NCBI GenBank assembly: GCA_022575985.1
Contig: JAKSXM010000132.1
Location: forward strand, 1,798,001-1,862,000
Reading direction: 5' to 3'
Origin: Anagrus nilaparvatae
Lineage: Eukaryota; Arthropoda; Insecta; Hymenoptera; Mymaridae
Length of the DNA: 64,000 nucleotides
Shown: piece after piece, positions 1 to 11,200 of the stretch
Layout of the letters: every line of letters begins with the position of its first letter
How positions within the stretch are numbered: the first letter of the stretch is position 1
The notes under the pieces: generated by a model
The model's input: the letters and a program-made list of their open reading frames with translations, nothing else
Databases searched by the model: none
What the model was told of the DNA's origin: nothing
Program-made: the position numbers and the translations under genes

Positions 1-30
1 GTGTAATATATATATATATATATATATTAT
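1..30. repeat. (TA)n microsatellite
   Basis: The window opens with a near-pure run of TA dinucleotides. This is simple-sequence DNA with no coding content. Confidence 0.9.
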
Positions 31-957
31 GCAAGTCTTTGATTCATGAACTGACGTTGCTAGGCTTCATTTTAAGGGCTCTTCAAATCTTTTGGTTCGC
101 TGATTTATCTTGATAATGGAGAGGAGGTGTAATTTTATAATTTTTTTTTTAATTTCATGTAAATACTTAAAAAATGTATACCAAGCACACATACATACAC
201 ATATATGCATGCCAAGTATGTTTTCATATTCATGTATATTATCCTGTCAGCTATTTTCCAAATTTGTTTAGATTAACGATTACCGGGTAATCAATATCCG
301 TTAACCAATATAATAAGATTTCCAAAAATATAGCTCATTTAACAACTTCTAAATATTATCAAACACGTCAGCATAGGTTCTATTTTTTATGGGACTGAAG
401 ATTTTTTTTATAAGAACCCATGTATTTGATGGCAACACTTATAAAGATAAAAATATGAACTATAATTTTAGAAATAGCATTTTTTTTAATAATTGGCAAC
501 GTTTAAGAATAACTGCTAGGTTAATATGTATATTAATTCTTATATCCATGCTACTAGTGAAAACTTCGCTATCTCATATGCTTATATATAGAAGTTTGCG
601 CAGTTTTCGGTAATAGTGGCGATATGCATGGTTGATAGTTTTATTTTTATTGCAAATTGTAAATTTTGATAAAATGCAAACCTTAAAAAACTACTCTTAT
701 TAAATATATTATGCATTAATAATGTAAATAAACAGTTAAGAGCTTTTGAAATATGAGATAATCATATTCAATAACATAAGTGATCTGTATTATATTTTTA
801 AAAAGTTTTTTTTTGCGTGCATATATGAATTTGAATTTTAGGTATTTTAATTATTAGAATAATTATGCAGTTACAAAAAATAAACTGGCCCAAAAAACGG
901 AACATATTTCACAAAAGATTTTATGGGTGTTAAATACTGTTTTATATGTGACCTAAT
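31..957. other. AT-rich stretch, no gene seen
   Basis: I see no credible gene. A short open frame at 389-613 has no recognisable motif and looks like chance. The last 80 bases (about 880-957) resemble 46890-46985 and form the left flank of the Penelope-like insertion that follows. Confidence 0.6.
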
Positions 958-1745
958 TAGTCATCCTAGTCATTAAAACAAAGATCGTTCCCTTTCTACA
1001 GACATCTATAAAAAACCTACTTTTTCTGGACGTTATTTTAATTATTCTTCTAATCACTCTTTCTCCACAAAAATTGGGATGATTTCAAAATCCTCTACGT
1101 AAAATAGTTAAATTTTAAAAACCAAAATTCATGACAACAACTTCAAAATATTCAAAAGAGATCTAATATTTAATAGCTATCCAATCAAATTTATGGACCA
1201 CCACTTCAAAAAATTTTCTTGAAAACCTTAATGTTACTTCTGATATTGACCAAAACAATAATACAAACTCAAACACAAATAACTACAAAAACATTATTGT
1301 TTTACCATTAATTCCGAGAATTTCAAAAAAATTGCAACACACCTTAAGGAATAAATGTAATATGAAAGCGGATTTTCGTACACGTTATTTACATCATATA
1401 GTTTTTTAGCACCTAAGTTTTCTACATGTGCAATCATAGATTTTAAAACAATTGTTTTCTATTTATTAATTACAAAATGTTTATTATATTTAATTGTTCA
1501 CAAAATTTATTTTTTTATTAAATTTTACTGTTACTAATAATACTATGACGTTATAATATATATTATATAAACAAGGTATTTAAAATATTGTGATATTTCT
1601 TTAAGTTAATTATCATCATATATATATCATTTATAATAAAAAATTGTGAAATTATGTATTTACAGTTTCCCTGAAGAAGAGTATTTTTTTATGCTCAAAA
1701 TATTGGAATTATATAAATAAAAATTTATACTTTACTGCAAAAGGT
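958..1745 (+). mobile_element. Penelope-like retroelement remnant (3' part of reverse transcriptase)
   Basis: Translation from 1001 gives DIYKKPTFSGRYFNYSSNHS, the conserved block after the RT fingers/palm of Penelope-like elements (xDIYRKPTxTGRYLxxxSxHP type). After a stop at about 1100 the similarity goes on in shifted frames: a block reading NSYPIKFMDHHFKK near 1170-1210, then an IIVLPLIPRISKKLQ block near 1294-1335 that matches the usual VxLPYIPGxS motif. The element therefore carries several frameshifts and stops and is dead. The flanks support insertion. The sequence before it (TTTTATATGTGACCTAA) resembles the sequence after it (TTTTATGTGATCTAA), as expected of an aged target-site duplication, and an apparently unfilled relative of the site lies at 46890-47000. 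Confidence 0.75.
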
Positions 1746-2089
1746 CGTTTTATGTGATCTAAATTCTCACCTAAAATTCTAAATGTTTAGTAACTTCGAA
1801 AATTTGATTTTTGTTCAATTGTTGAGATTTTTCCAAAAATTAGTGTTTAGTGAGAGGAAAATTGCCAAAATTAAATCGAACGTAAGAGTAATTAGTTTTT
1901 TAGTATGCTTATAGGGAGCTCCCGGTCACACATTGTGACCTCGAGGTCACAATCAATTACACTATAAAAATTCCATTTACCCGTACAGGATAAAGAGATT
2001 CTACGAAAAAGCGGTATACAGAAAATTTTTAATAAAAACTTAAAGTCGTTTATATTGTACACAAACAATATGCATGAAAGATGTTTACT
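1746..2089. other. right flank of Penelope insertion and AT-rich spacer
   Basis: The first 50 bases resemble the right half of the unfilled site near 46965-46995. The rest holds no gene; a minus-strand frame at 1892-2158 runs into the hairpin arm and has no family resemblance. Confidence 0.5.
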
Positions 2090-2815
2090 AAATATATGTA
2101 ATATTAGAGTCGACCTAAAATTGGATTTTTTAGAAAAACTTTGCTCCCCGGGTTTCATCGTGAATTTTGATCATGAAAAGTTCCCAACTACAAGGATTTT
2201 TCTTTTGCTTCTCAAAAACACGTGTCTGTAATCACCTCAATTTTCTCGATTAAATAACATGGGAATTTTGACTTTTCAGCTTACTAATTTTTTTCAAAGC
2301 TTGCAAAATGTTTTGAAAAGCTGATGATCAATGGAAAGTACTATTTAAATGTATAAAAAACGATACCTAACCTCAAGTAGCCAAAAAAATATTTTTAAAA
2401 GGATTTCACCGGTATGAAACGTTAAAAAATGCTCCATTTAAATTACATGAAGCCATATTATTTTAATGGGGATTTTTTTACGTTTGTTACGGGAAAATTC
2501 AATTTAAAAATATTTTTTTTGGCTACTTGAAGTTAGTTATCGTTTTTTATATATTTAAATAGTACTTTCCATCAATCGGCAGCTTTTATTAAAAACATTC
2601 TGCAAGCTTTTTAAAAAATTAGAAAGATGAAAAGTCAAAATTTCCATGTTATTTAAACGGAAAAATTGATGTACTTACAGGCTCGTTTTTTTGAAAAGCA
2701 AAAACAAAATCCTTAGAGTTGGTGACTTTTTATGACCAAAAGTTCACGAATACAACCGGGGAGCTAAGTTTTTCTTAAAACTCCAATTTTAGGTCTACTA
2801 TAATGTAATATATAA
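2090..2815. mobile_element. foldback/MITE-like hairpin element
   Basis: The left arm (about 2090-2450) and right arm (about 2455-2815) are imperfect reverse complements over nearly their whole length with almost no spacer. Matching landmarks are GACCTAAAATTGGA near 2112 against TCCAATTTTAGGTC near 2785, GCTCCCCGG against CCGGGGAGC, GGAAAGTACTATTTAAAT against its reverse complement near 2560, and AAGTAGCCAAAAAAA against TTTTTTTGGCTACTT near 2515. No transposase frame is present. No clear target-site duplication could be read, so the superfamily is unknown. Confidence 0.8.
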
Positions 2816-2960
2816 TTCTAAGTCCCTAAATATGGAAAAATTTTATTTCCTAATCCTGTATAATCCTAAGCCCTTAAATCAAAATTATTTTAAGTCCTTA
2901 TACCCGGATAATTTTAAATCCCTAAAAACTCTTTGAGTCCCTTTCAATCTTTTTTCTTTC
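2816..2960 (+). repeat. degraded copy of the AGTCCCTAAA dispersed repeat
   Basis: The stretch repeats variants of TAAGTCCCTAAAT followed by an AATTATT-like spacer four or five times. This is the internal unit of the family seen whole at 16557-16918 and 21270-21945. It sits directly against the hairpin element to its left. Confidence 0.6.
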
Positions 2961-3098
2961 GTAAAAATGCTACACCCTGCCCTCTCCCCAATTATCTTAC
3001 GAAATTCATTTTTCTTGCTAATTCTGTTTAAAATGTATATTATACTGTACACAATTTTTATAAAATTAGTCTTAACTTTCTCTTAACACTATGATTTT

Positions 3099-4424
3099 CG
3101 TCCCATATCTTTGCTATGTTTCCTCTCAAAGGTTTTGGAGAAGTTAGCAGACGACCAGGTGGTTGGCTTCTTGACTAAATCAAATATTCTGGATAAATTC
3201 CAGACGGGCTTTAGAAAACATCATAGTACCCAGACAGCCTTAATAAAACTTACTGATGATATTCGAATAGAAAAGGACAAGAAGCTAGCCACCCTATTAG
3301 TACAGTTTGACTTCTCGAAAGCCTTTGATAATGTATCTCCATCTAGACTGTTAAAGAAATTACAAGATATCGGTTTCTCTAAAACAGCCCTTCAATGGTT
3401 TTGGTCATATCTCTGTGGTCGCTCGATGTGTGTCTATTCAAAATCATCAACCTCAGCCCCGCGTGAAATAAATATAGGCGTACCACAGGGTTCGGTCTTG
3501 GGGCCCCTCTTATTTTGCATCTATATGAATGACCTGAAACTCTACTTGAATGATAATCATACAATCAGAATTCTCTATGCTGATGACCTACAAATATGCA
3601 TTCAGGTACCTGCGGATTAAATTCAACATGGCCTGCAGCTACTATCAGACGCAGCTAATAAAATATCAGAATGGGCTGAAACTAACTTACTGTCCCTCAA
3701 TATAAAAAAGACTTCAGCTATTGTTTTTGGAACTCCACATATGATAGGACTGTTTAAGAAACTTAATGCTTCTAGTGTAGTAATTAATAAAAATGGTGAT
3801 TCAGTTCCTTTTGTGGATGAAGTACTTAGCCTTGGGGTGATTTTAGACAGTACTCCGTCTTGGAAACAGCAGGTCCATCATGTTTCTAAGAAAATAAATA
3901 GAGCATTATTTGGTTCGAGATTCATCAAATCGTGTACATCCCAGCTATTGCGTAGGAGACTAGTTGAGTCACTTATAATCCCTCATCTGGATTACTGCAC
4001 TGTAGTTTATGCAGACGCATCTTTTTCACTCAGTGCTCAGTTACAAAGGTTAGCAAATTCAGGAATACGATATATTTTTGGAATAGATAGAAGTGAAAGA
4101 ATCACTCCCTCTAGGAAAAAACTAAAATGGCTTAGCAATGACTCTCGTCGTGATTACTTTGCCATGTTGATCATGTACAGAATTATAAGGATGAAAGAAC
4201 CTCCTCTATTTCTCTCTTTTTTTAAACCATATCACAGTGACAAGCCACAGAGAGGACCTTGTAAAGATCTAGCAATCCCCATAGTATCCACTGATTCCGG
4301 TCTTTTATTCTACCAAGTTAAATATGCTAATCTTTGGAATTCCATCCCACCCTGTATACGTTACCTCCCATCATTCTCCCAATTTAAAAAGAGTATTAAA
4401 GTATATTTTTCAAATTTAGACTGA
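3099..4424 (+). pseudogene. LINE (CR1/Jockey-like) reverse transcriptase, 5'-truncated, one stop
   Basis: The reading frame opens at RPIS (3099), the conserved start of the LINE RT palm, and runs in one frame to a TGA at 4422-4424. RT blocks appear in order: FLSKVLEKL, FQTGFRKHHSTQTALIKL, LVQFDFSKAFDNVS (first catalytic Asp), GVPQGSVLGPLLF, and YADD (LYADDLQI, the catalytic pair), followed by the thumb and C-terminal region. One in-frame TAA at 3618-3620 breaks it, 13 codons after the YADD block; the frame is open again at once. The endonuclease and upstream ORF are missing. I read it as a fairly young 5'-truncated copy inactivated by one nonsense change. Confidence 0.9.
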
Positions 4425-5545
4425 CAATAATTACTTCAAGGTGAAGCTGTATTTGTTGCTTTTACTATTATATTATATTATATTATATTTACTTTAATTG
4501 CTGTAACAGTATTATTATCACTAAACTTATATATATATATATTTATTTATCTAACTATACACACATATATTTACTATAAATGAACCATATTTACTATATT
4601 TACTATATTATATTTACAAAAAATTTTTTATATATCGCTCATTTTCATTTTTTTTGCAAAAATAGTGTCACGTGGTCGTATATACCGATTGAAGTAAGAA
4701 TTTGCAAATTTTTTTGTCTTAAAGTTTGTATTTCAAAAAGTTGTTGACCATACACCATAAAAATTAACATAATTTTAAGTTGAAAAAAAAATTTCTGGCT
4801 AAAATATGACAAAAAAGCCTTTACCGTTCCCCTAAAAAGCCTTTACCGTTCCTATTAAGAACTTGGTGTTTTAAGCAAAATAAGTGCATGAATTTTTATT
4901 TCATTTATTTTAAAGTTTGTATTTCACTTAATTTTAGATGTACCAACAGCTATTTAACCTTAAATTAATGTTTTAGATGCTATTTTAGTTTAAAATATGA
5001 CCAAAAATTACGTATTTATTCACAAAAGCATAAAAATACTTTTTTATACCTCAAGAAATAATCGGTTAAAAGCACAATAATAAAAATTTTTTAATTTTAC
5101 TAAGTTTTTATGACAATAACAAGTTGATCCTTTGATAAAAAAAATTTTTACTTTATGTTTTTTAAAAATTACAGCACTAAAACAAGATTTTTATATTATT
5201 TTTTTGAAATCTATTTTTGCAAAAAAAATGAAAATGAGCCATATACTAGAATATATTTACTGATGTTGACTAATTTTAATTTATTAAAAGAATTTATTTT
5301 ATTTTACTTCATTTATATTTGTATTTAGATTAATTAATTGACTTTGTAAAACAAGAGTGTACAATTTTGTATTTTTAACAAATAAATCATGATAATAACT
5401 ATTACAATTATTATTATATTACTTATTCTCTATCTATTTACTATAGTTTAAAGTATGTGGACACGCATCTTTTCTGTAAACAATTTGTAATTCTCCTTTT
5501 TTGTACAATTTTGTATAAATAAATCTTTTAATCAATCAATAAAAA
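4425..5545 (+). mobile_element. LINE 3' UTR and tail, split by a TIR element
   Basis: Downstream of the RT frame are a (TATTA)n stretch at about 4466-4490 and AT-rich sequence. Two LINE-like tails follow: one near 5360-5410 (TGTACAATTTTGTA then AATAAAT) and one near 5500-5545 that ends in ATCAATCAAT. The 3' UTR is interrupted at 4636-5240 by a separate terminal-inverted-repeat element. Which of the two tails ends this LINE cannot be settled by eye. Confidence 0.55.
4636..5240. mobile_element. non-autonomous TIR element inside LINE 3' UTR
   Basis: A perfect 29-bp terminal inverted repeat is present: GCTCATTTTCATTTTTTTTG and onward at 4637-4665, and its exact reverse complement at 5211-5239. 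Both ends are flanked by ATAT, a possible target duplication, but the surroundings are TA-rich so this is weak. There is no transposase ORF. A 22-bp direct doublet containing GCCTTTACCGTTCC lies at about 4812-4855. The perfect TIRs suggest a fairly recent insertion into the LINE tail. Confidence 0.8.
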
Positions 5546-7611
5546 AAAATAAAATGAAAATTATTATATGGGTTTTCTATTATTTCTTGATATTTATTCT
5601 TTTTACTGTGATAAACAAACAAAAGAGCACGTAAGTACACATGTTATATAAACATACGTAGCAACTTATATATTTATTTCTCAGAATTAAAAAATTTTAA
5701 TATTATTTCATACATGAGATGATCCAAATAAATTTAACAAAGTGATGTATAGTTGGATACATATTTTGAAAATTGGGTTTAAAAAAATTATCATCGCATT
5801 AGATTATTTTGGAATTAAAATTTATTTTTGATTCAAATGTAGCCCAAATAAATGCAAATGTTTTACAAGTAAACCGGCAAAAGACGATATAAGTAGCTGT
5901 GAAATACTTTGCAGCTGAACAGATTTAAAATTTAAATTTAAGACCCTTAAATTATTTTTCAAGAACAAAATTTTTAAATTGGGTCAATTTAAAAATAATT
6001 TTAAAACTATACATTGAGTCTAAAAAGAAAAATTTGTTTTACCCTAGATTTTTTGAAAAATTTTTTTAAAAATAAAAGAATAAATGAAGGTAAAACGTAA
6101 CGACATATTGGCCCAAATAAAGGGCGCAATATTTAAATAGAGAATAAAGAATGCTTCACATTAAATATACTATTAAACGGGACTTGGTTGCAAGTTTTAG
6201 AAAAGGAACAAATTCGAAAGCTTGTGTAATCTGCTAATTATTAGTTACCACTTACACCAATTCTAAAAATTGGTCAAATTCTCACCAGGTTTCTGGTTTT
6301 CTCCAGTTTTTTGGTAGTCTGCAGTTGATTCTCAGATGCATTTACTTCGTAAAAATCGGCAATCTTAGTTTGTGTCTCAAGTCGCGAGTTTCGGATAGTA
6401 TTCACATTTCCAGTAAAGTCAACTGCATTAGTTAAATCCATTTAGGAAAAGCGCTCACACTAATTTTTGTAAGACGTATATACTGTATAATTAATAACAT
6501 TCAACTCTGTATATTTATGTTTCTAACTTTTCTCATACTTAATAAATTAAGCTTTTACCTCATTATTTTAATTGATTCTTTAATTGAACTTACAACCTTT
6601 CCCGCCGTTTAGTGTCTGCATAAAACGCAAGGCAAAAAGGTCTTTTGATATCGTATTCTGGGTTACGTAATTAAATTCAGTCTGTAATAATCTGTATGCA
6701 AGTATATAGTAAAGTATAGTAAAATTCAGTATTAAATAGTTAAAACCACCTTAGACGTAACAACATAACAAAAATTAGTATTTTTGGTTTTTTAGGTGAC
6801 AAGCAAAAAAAAAAAAAATTTTAATACAATTTTGCTTCTCATAAATTTTCGGGAATCAGCTTATTGTTCGATTTAAAAGTTTTTTAGAAACTGCAGAAAA
6901 AAATAAAATAAAATTATGTATTCACAATTTTATAAACTATTTTTCTGAAAATTACCCAGTTGAGAAAAAAAATATCGAGTGTTGACTCAGCCTAGATCAA
7001 TCCATATTTAATATTGTATTTAGAAGAATAATACATTACGCAATGTGTACTTTTGTTTTCAATTGTTTAATGCCTTATTCAAAGCAGAAAAGAAAAATTT
7101 CTTTTTCTTTTGTTCGTAAATATTTTTTACTAAGAAACATAAAAAATAAGTACAAGTTAGAAAATATTTAGAAGATGTTAATTTTTAATATTATTTATTT
7201 ATCCTATTATTTTTTGAAAAATATTGCTGATTCTGCTGAATTTTTATAAACCTCTTAGATTTTCGGGATCGTTGATAAAATCTGTTAATCACGATTATAA
7301 AAAAAGATTTTTCCACTTGATCAAATAAAACTTATAAATATACGTTAAAATGTTTGAAATAGCTATTTTTTTTTTAATTAAAATTTTAGAAATGCGAGAT
7401 TTATAGTCCGCCATTTTGAATTTTGTTATCGTAGGATGTAATGATAATTATGAATTCAGGATTTGAAATAAATACACTATAATTAACTTAATAATCTTGA
7501 TCCATTTATTTTTTATTAAAAATTATAGATTTAAGTTTATATGCATTATTTAATAATATAAGAAAATGATCTAAATGACACTTATAATGAAAAAACACTT
7601 ATAATGAGAAA
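5546..7611. other. AT-rich intergenic DNA, no gene seen
   Basis: I find no coding region. About 55 bases around 6575-6630 (with GCCGTTTAGTGTCTGCA) match, in inverse orientation, 34250-34300. This shared piece may be the end of an otherwise unrecognised transposon or LTR. Confidence 0.5.
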
Positions 7612-7915
7612 CTTATAACAGGTTTGTGTAAACACAACCAAAATGCATAAAAAATGTTTACTTACAGCTGAGGGCTAGGTTTAATGCCTAAATGATGCGC
7701 AACATTACAATTTAATTTGCTATTTTTATAGTTTATAATTGTCACCCAAACTAAACCCAAACTATTCTGATTCTCTAACGCGTATAATTCTAGGTCCCTA
7801 AATCGAAAATATACAAAGTCTCTTAACCTGAATTATTACAAGTCCCTAAATTAATTATTTTTAGTTCCCATCATGAATTATTCTAAGTCCTTAAATCGAA
7901 ATTAATGAAAAAACA
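7612..7915 (+). repeat. dispersed repeat, AGTCCCTAAA family (copy)
   Basis: The copy begins with the family's left tip, AACTTATAACAGGTTTGTGT then AAACACAACC, goes through CAACATTACAAT and ACCCAAACTATTCTGATT, and ends in degenerate tandem units like AATTATTCTAAGTCCTTAAA. It has the same order of segments as the copy at 16557-16918 and lacks the C-rich right end. Confidence 0.75.
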
Positions 7916-8029
7916 TACCATCGAAGTATTCCTTCGAAGTGTGGCGAAGATGGTAGTATGAAATTTCAAGTTGTACCTTTAGGACACGAGAGCATGAGAT
8001 ACTTATAAAAAGTTGTAGCCTTTTTTTTT

Positions 8030-9460
8030 TTTAACATATCTACCAATTTCACCTCAGCACCTTTGAAGTTAGTGCCTTGACAACTCTAAACGGACGTCTT
8101 GAATGCTGCAAAAAAACTTTGAGTATACAAAGATGTAACAAACTCCAGGTACACTGCCTTGGTCACTAAACAGACAAATTAACATATATAACCTTTGATA
8201 GATTTTATGCATCTACTAGAAGACGCTCTCAGCGAGATTGTTTCAGCGTAATCAACACCGGACTTAAAAAATAGTTCCTCAGGTTTAAAACAAATGGATA
8301 GTATTTGACCCATCATTTGCCCCGTAGTTCTCGCATTATACTTTGTACATATCACGCATTTTCTCTGCACTGAACGAATATAGCTCCAACCTTGTCCAAA
8401 TTCGTTGTAATAAAATACTTCTAATCAATTTTTGACCTCCATGTAAACATTTTAGATGAGCTTGTTGTACAATCTATCTCAAATACTGTATTTTTAACAA
8501 TAGTTGATGGATATTTTTCATTATAAGAAAGTGTAGACGCAGGATTAATTAATTAGGATGATTAATAAGAATATAAAATAAATTCAATACAAATAACTAC
8601 TACTATGCTTTTATTAAAGCTAGTGTCTTGGTCAAGCGGGAGTTGCATACGCACTACCGCGATGACCATAAACAAGATTTGAATGTGAGGTGTTATTATT
8701 ATTTTTTAATGCTTCATATTCTCTAGGAAAAGAAGACTGTTGAAATATCTTAGTTATTGTGCATAAAGCAATATCTAGTTTTGAATTTGACGAACTTATG
8801 GTATTGGGTATATCTTTAGTTTTTAATACTCTCAAACAATATTTCACGACTTTAATTAGTGTATTTACATTAGAGAACCTTTCGAGAAAATCAAAGAATT
8901 TAACAGTAACAATAGTGTTTATATTTAAAATGGATTTCACTTCAAACTTTATTTTAGAATCATTAGATTGGAATTCTCTTGTGGACCAAATTTCACTAAA
9001 TTATATACTGACCATGTTGGACCTTGTCACCACAAAGAAAAAGCTTTTAATTCAGAAGCAGTGATATTTCGTGTTGCAACATCAGCTGAAATGCATATTG
9101 TAGGGACGAGTCACCAATCAATTTGAATGCCGCGAAAACTAATTTAAAAAATCGCCATTGGGTTAAAATGTCCCATAAATCTAATTGAAATTTAGGACCA
9201 GTTAGAAACTTTGAGTTAAGAGAAAGTCCTTTAGAAGCATTGTGAGAAGCATTAAAGACCCATCTTAACTTTCGAAGGATCATTAACCTTAAATACGCCA
9301 TGATGAGGAATGTAGTTAGCTTCAGTGTTGATTTTATTATGAGGGATTTTTATCGTATAACCTAGAGAAGAAAAGTCTTGTACACTATCTACAAATTTTT
9401 TAGCATAATCTGTATTTTCCGACATTTTCTTTCAGATGATTCAAGAACTTTAACTGCAAA
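8030..9460 (-). pseudogene. decayed BEL/Pao LTR-retrotransposon pol (RT to integrase)
   Basis: Read on the minus strand, pol motifs occur in the right order with many frameshifts. At 9460-9300 is a protease/RT linker resembling YIPHHGVFK. At 9301-9047 is the RT block KLRWVFNASHNASKGLSLN then LTGPKFQLDLWDIL, the Pao signature. At 8940-8632 is the RNase H to integrase connection (FLERFSNVNTLIKVVKYCLR). At 8465-8390 is HLKCLHGG, followed by a frameshift. At 8370-8179 is the integrase lead-in QRKCVICTKYNART then MMGQ and SGVDYAE. At 8175-8030 the catalytic-core side follows (VTKAVYLEFVTSLYTQSF, then GTNFKGA). No LTR was found for it. It is certainly non-functional. Confidence 0.85.
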
Positions 9461-9592
9461 ACGTTTTTATACCATAATACATATAATCCACTGTGTTAGA
9501 TCCATATTACTCCCTTTATATTTTTTGGAAGTGTTTAACATTAGTATTAATGGCGCTTAGCCTTGACTACAACGAGTATTTATGTTTTCTGG

Positions 9593-9846
9593 ATTTTTAA
9601 ATACGAAAGTGAAACCCATTTTGTTATGAAAATGGTCCACTTGCTCAAAATAGAAATTTTGAAACTATGTTTTTCAGGTTTTTCAAGATTTTTATCTATT
9701 ACTTATGTTTTTTTGATTCTTAAACACGATTATTTTTGTTTTTATCTAAAATGGCTCAGTTTTTCATAACAAAAAATTTTAGATTTTTTTTTGGATTTTC
9801 TTAGATATTTTTTTTTGTGGGTAACTTAACCAACTTCGGTAAAAAT
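9593..9846. repeat. dispersed repeat B (GATTTTTATCxATTACTT family)
   Basis: The piece carries AAATGGTCCACTTGCTCAAAA, GAAATTTTGAAACTATGTTT and CAAGATTTTTATCTATTACTT. Related strings in the same order occur at 20905-21010, and in part at 17200-17300 and 22060-22150. The family has no coding content and its ends are not defined here. Confidence 0.5.
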
Positions 9847-10989
9847 GTATTTCATTCACACTTAGCCGACCAAAAATCATAAAAACTCGTTGAAAACTTT
9901 TCTGAAACTATCAGCAAAAAAAGGAAAAATTTAAAAGATTTTTCATTTTGTAAATAACCGAAAAAACCGAGTCTCCTAAAAATTTTTAATTTCTGAAAAT
10001 TAAATATTTTTAGACTTTAAGAAAAATCGTCTACAGCTATTTGCAGTTTAGATTAAACTTTTAGAAAAATAAAAAATAAATTAATTAAAAGTAAAATCAC
10101 TTAGTAACAAATATATTTAAAAATTCTGATAAAAAAGGTAAATACTGAAAAAAACTATAAAATTTTGTAAGCTCAATATATACTTTATAAATTAATGTTT
10201 TCTTTAAAAAGAAGCTTATAAAATATGATATAAATAAATATTGTCATTTAAAAAAATAAAAATATAAAAAATTCTTATATTTACTTATTTTTTTAATAAA
10301 AGCATGGAAACTTGTTTATTGAGTATAATATCATATAAACTGTAAGACTGCCACTTAAAGTAATTATAACGATCTTTCTCGTAAAAAAAAAAAAAAAAAA
10401 TAAATAAGAAGAAAAATATATATATATATCGTTAATTATATCGATGTCGTACAAATGCTCTTACTTAGAAGTTCTATGTTTGCTAAAAATATGAAGGACT
10501 TTAAGAAGATTTTAACAAACTTTTATGTATTTTTATATACCTTTATAAATTAAAAGTAAAATAAAATATCTTGAAATTTATTTAACAATTTTTCATATTC
10601 CTTTAATGTAGGTTTAATTTTATTGGATCCGAAATGATCTTGTAAATAATTTTCTTAAATACAGCAATGCAAATAAGCTTTGAGGATTAAAATATTACAG
10701 TTTCTCTGAAAATGCTTGCAAAAACTTTTATTTTTCTAAGAGAGGAACTTAAATTTTTCATAGAAAATTTGATGTTTTTGAAAATACTTGCGTGGGGTGC
10801 CCAAAAAAATTACGATTAGTCACGTAGTAAATACGATTTATAAAATCACTATAATAATTATAACCTCAATAAAAATAATAAATATTTTCATTTCAAGACA
10901 AAAAAATGAAGTATTACATCCAAATTAAAAAAAAAAAATTAATTTGTGATTTTTTGATGAAAAAAATTTTGAAAAAAAAATTAGGTCTT
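9847..10989. other. AT-rich intergenic DNA, no gene seen
   Basis: Only homopolymer runs and chance short frames are present; there are no protein motifs on either strand. Confidence 0.6.
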
Positions 10990-11021
10990 AATACCACAAT
11001 GGGTGTGAAATATCACCGGTT

Positions 11022-11084
<63 letters not shown>

Positions 11085-11200
11085 TACAGACTTTTTTTAA
11101 AAACCGGTTTTTAGCTTCCCGAGGTCTCAAAACGAGCTTATGTGCCAAAAAATCAAAATTTTGAATGCATGTGATTTGAAATTTAATTTTTTACGGTTAT
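10990..11200. repeat. dispersed repeat with (CA)n/(CATA)n core
   Basis: A CACA/CATA microsatellite at about 11023-11089 sits between conserved flanks: GTGAAATATCACCGG on the left and AAACCGGTTTTTAGCTTCC, then GGTCTCAAAACGAGCTTAT, on the right. The same flank order occurs in degraded form at 35395-35545. The microsatellite is therefore part of a mobile or ancestral repeat and did not arise independently. The frame through it (10906-11100) is not a gene. Confidence 0.7.

Noticed and set aside
10906..11100. Frame ending in a His-Thr repeat
   Set aside because: The repeat is the CA microsatellite read as codons.
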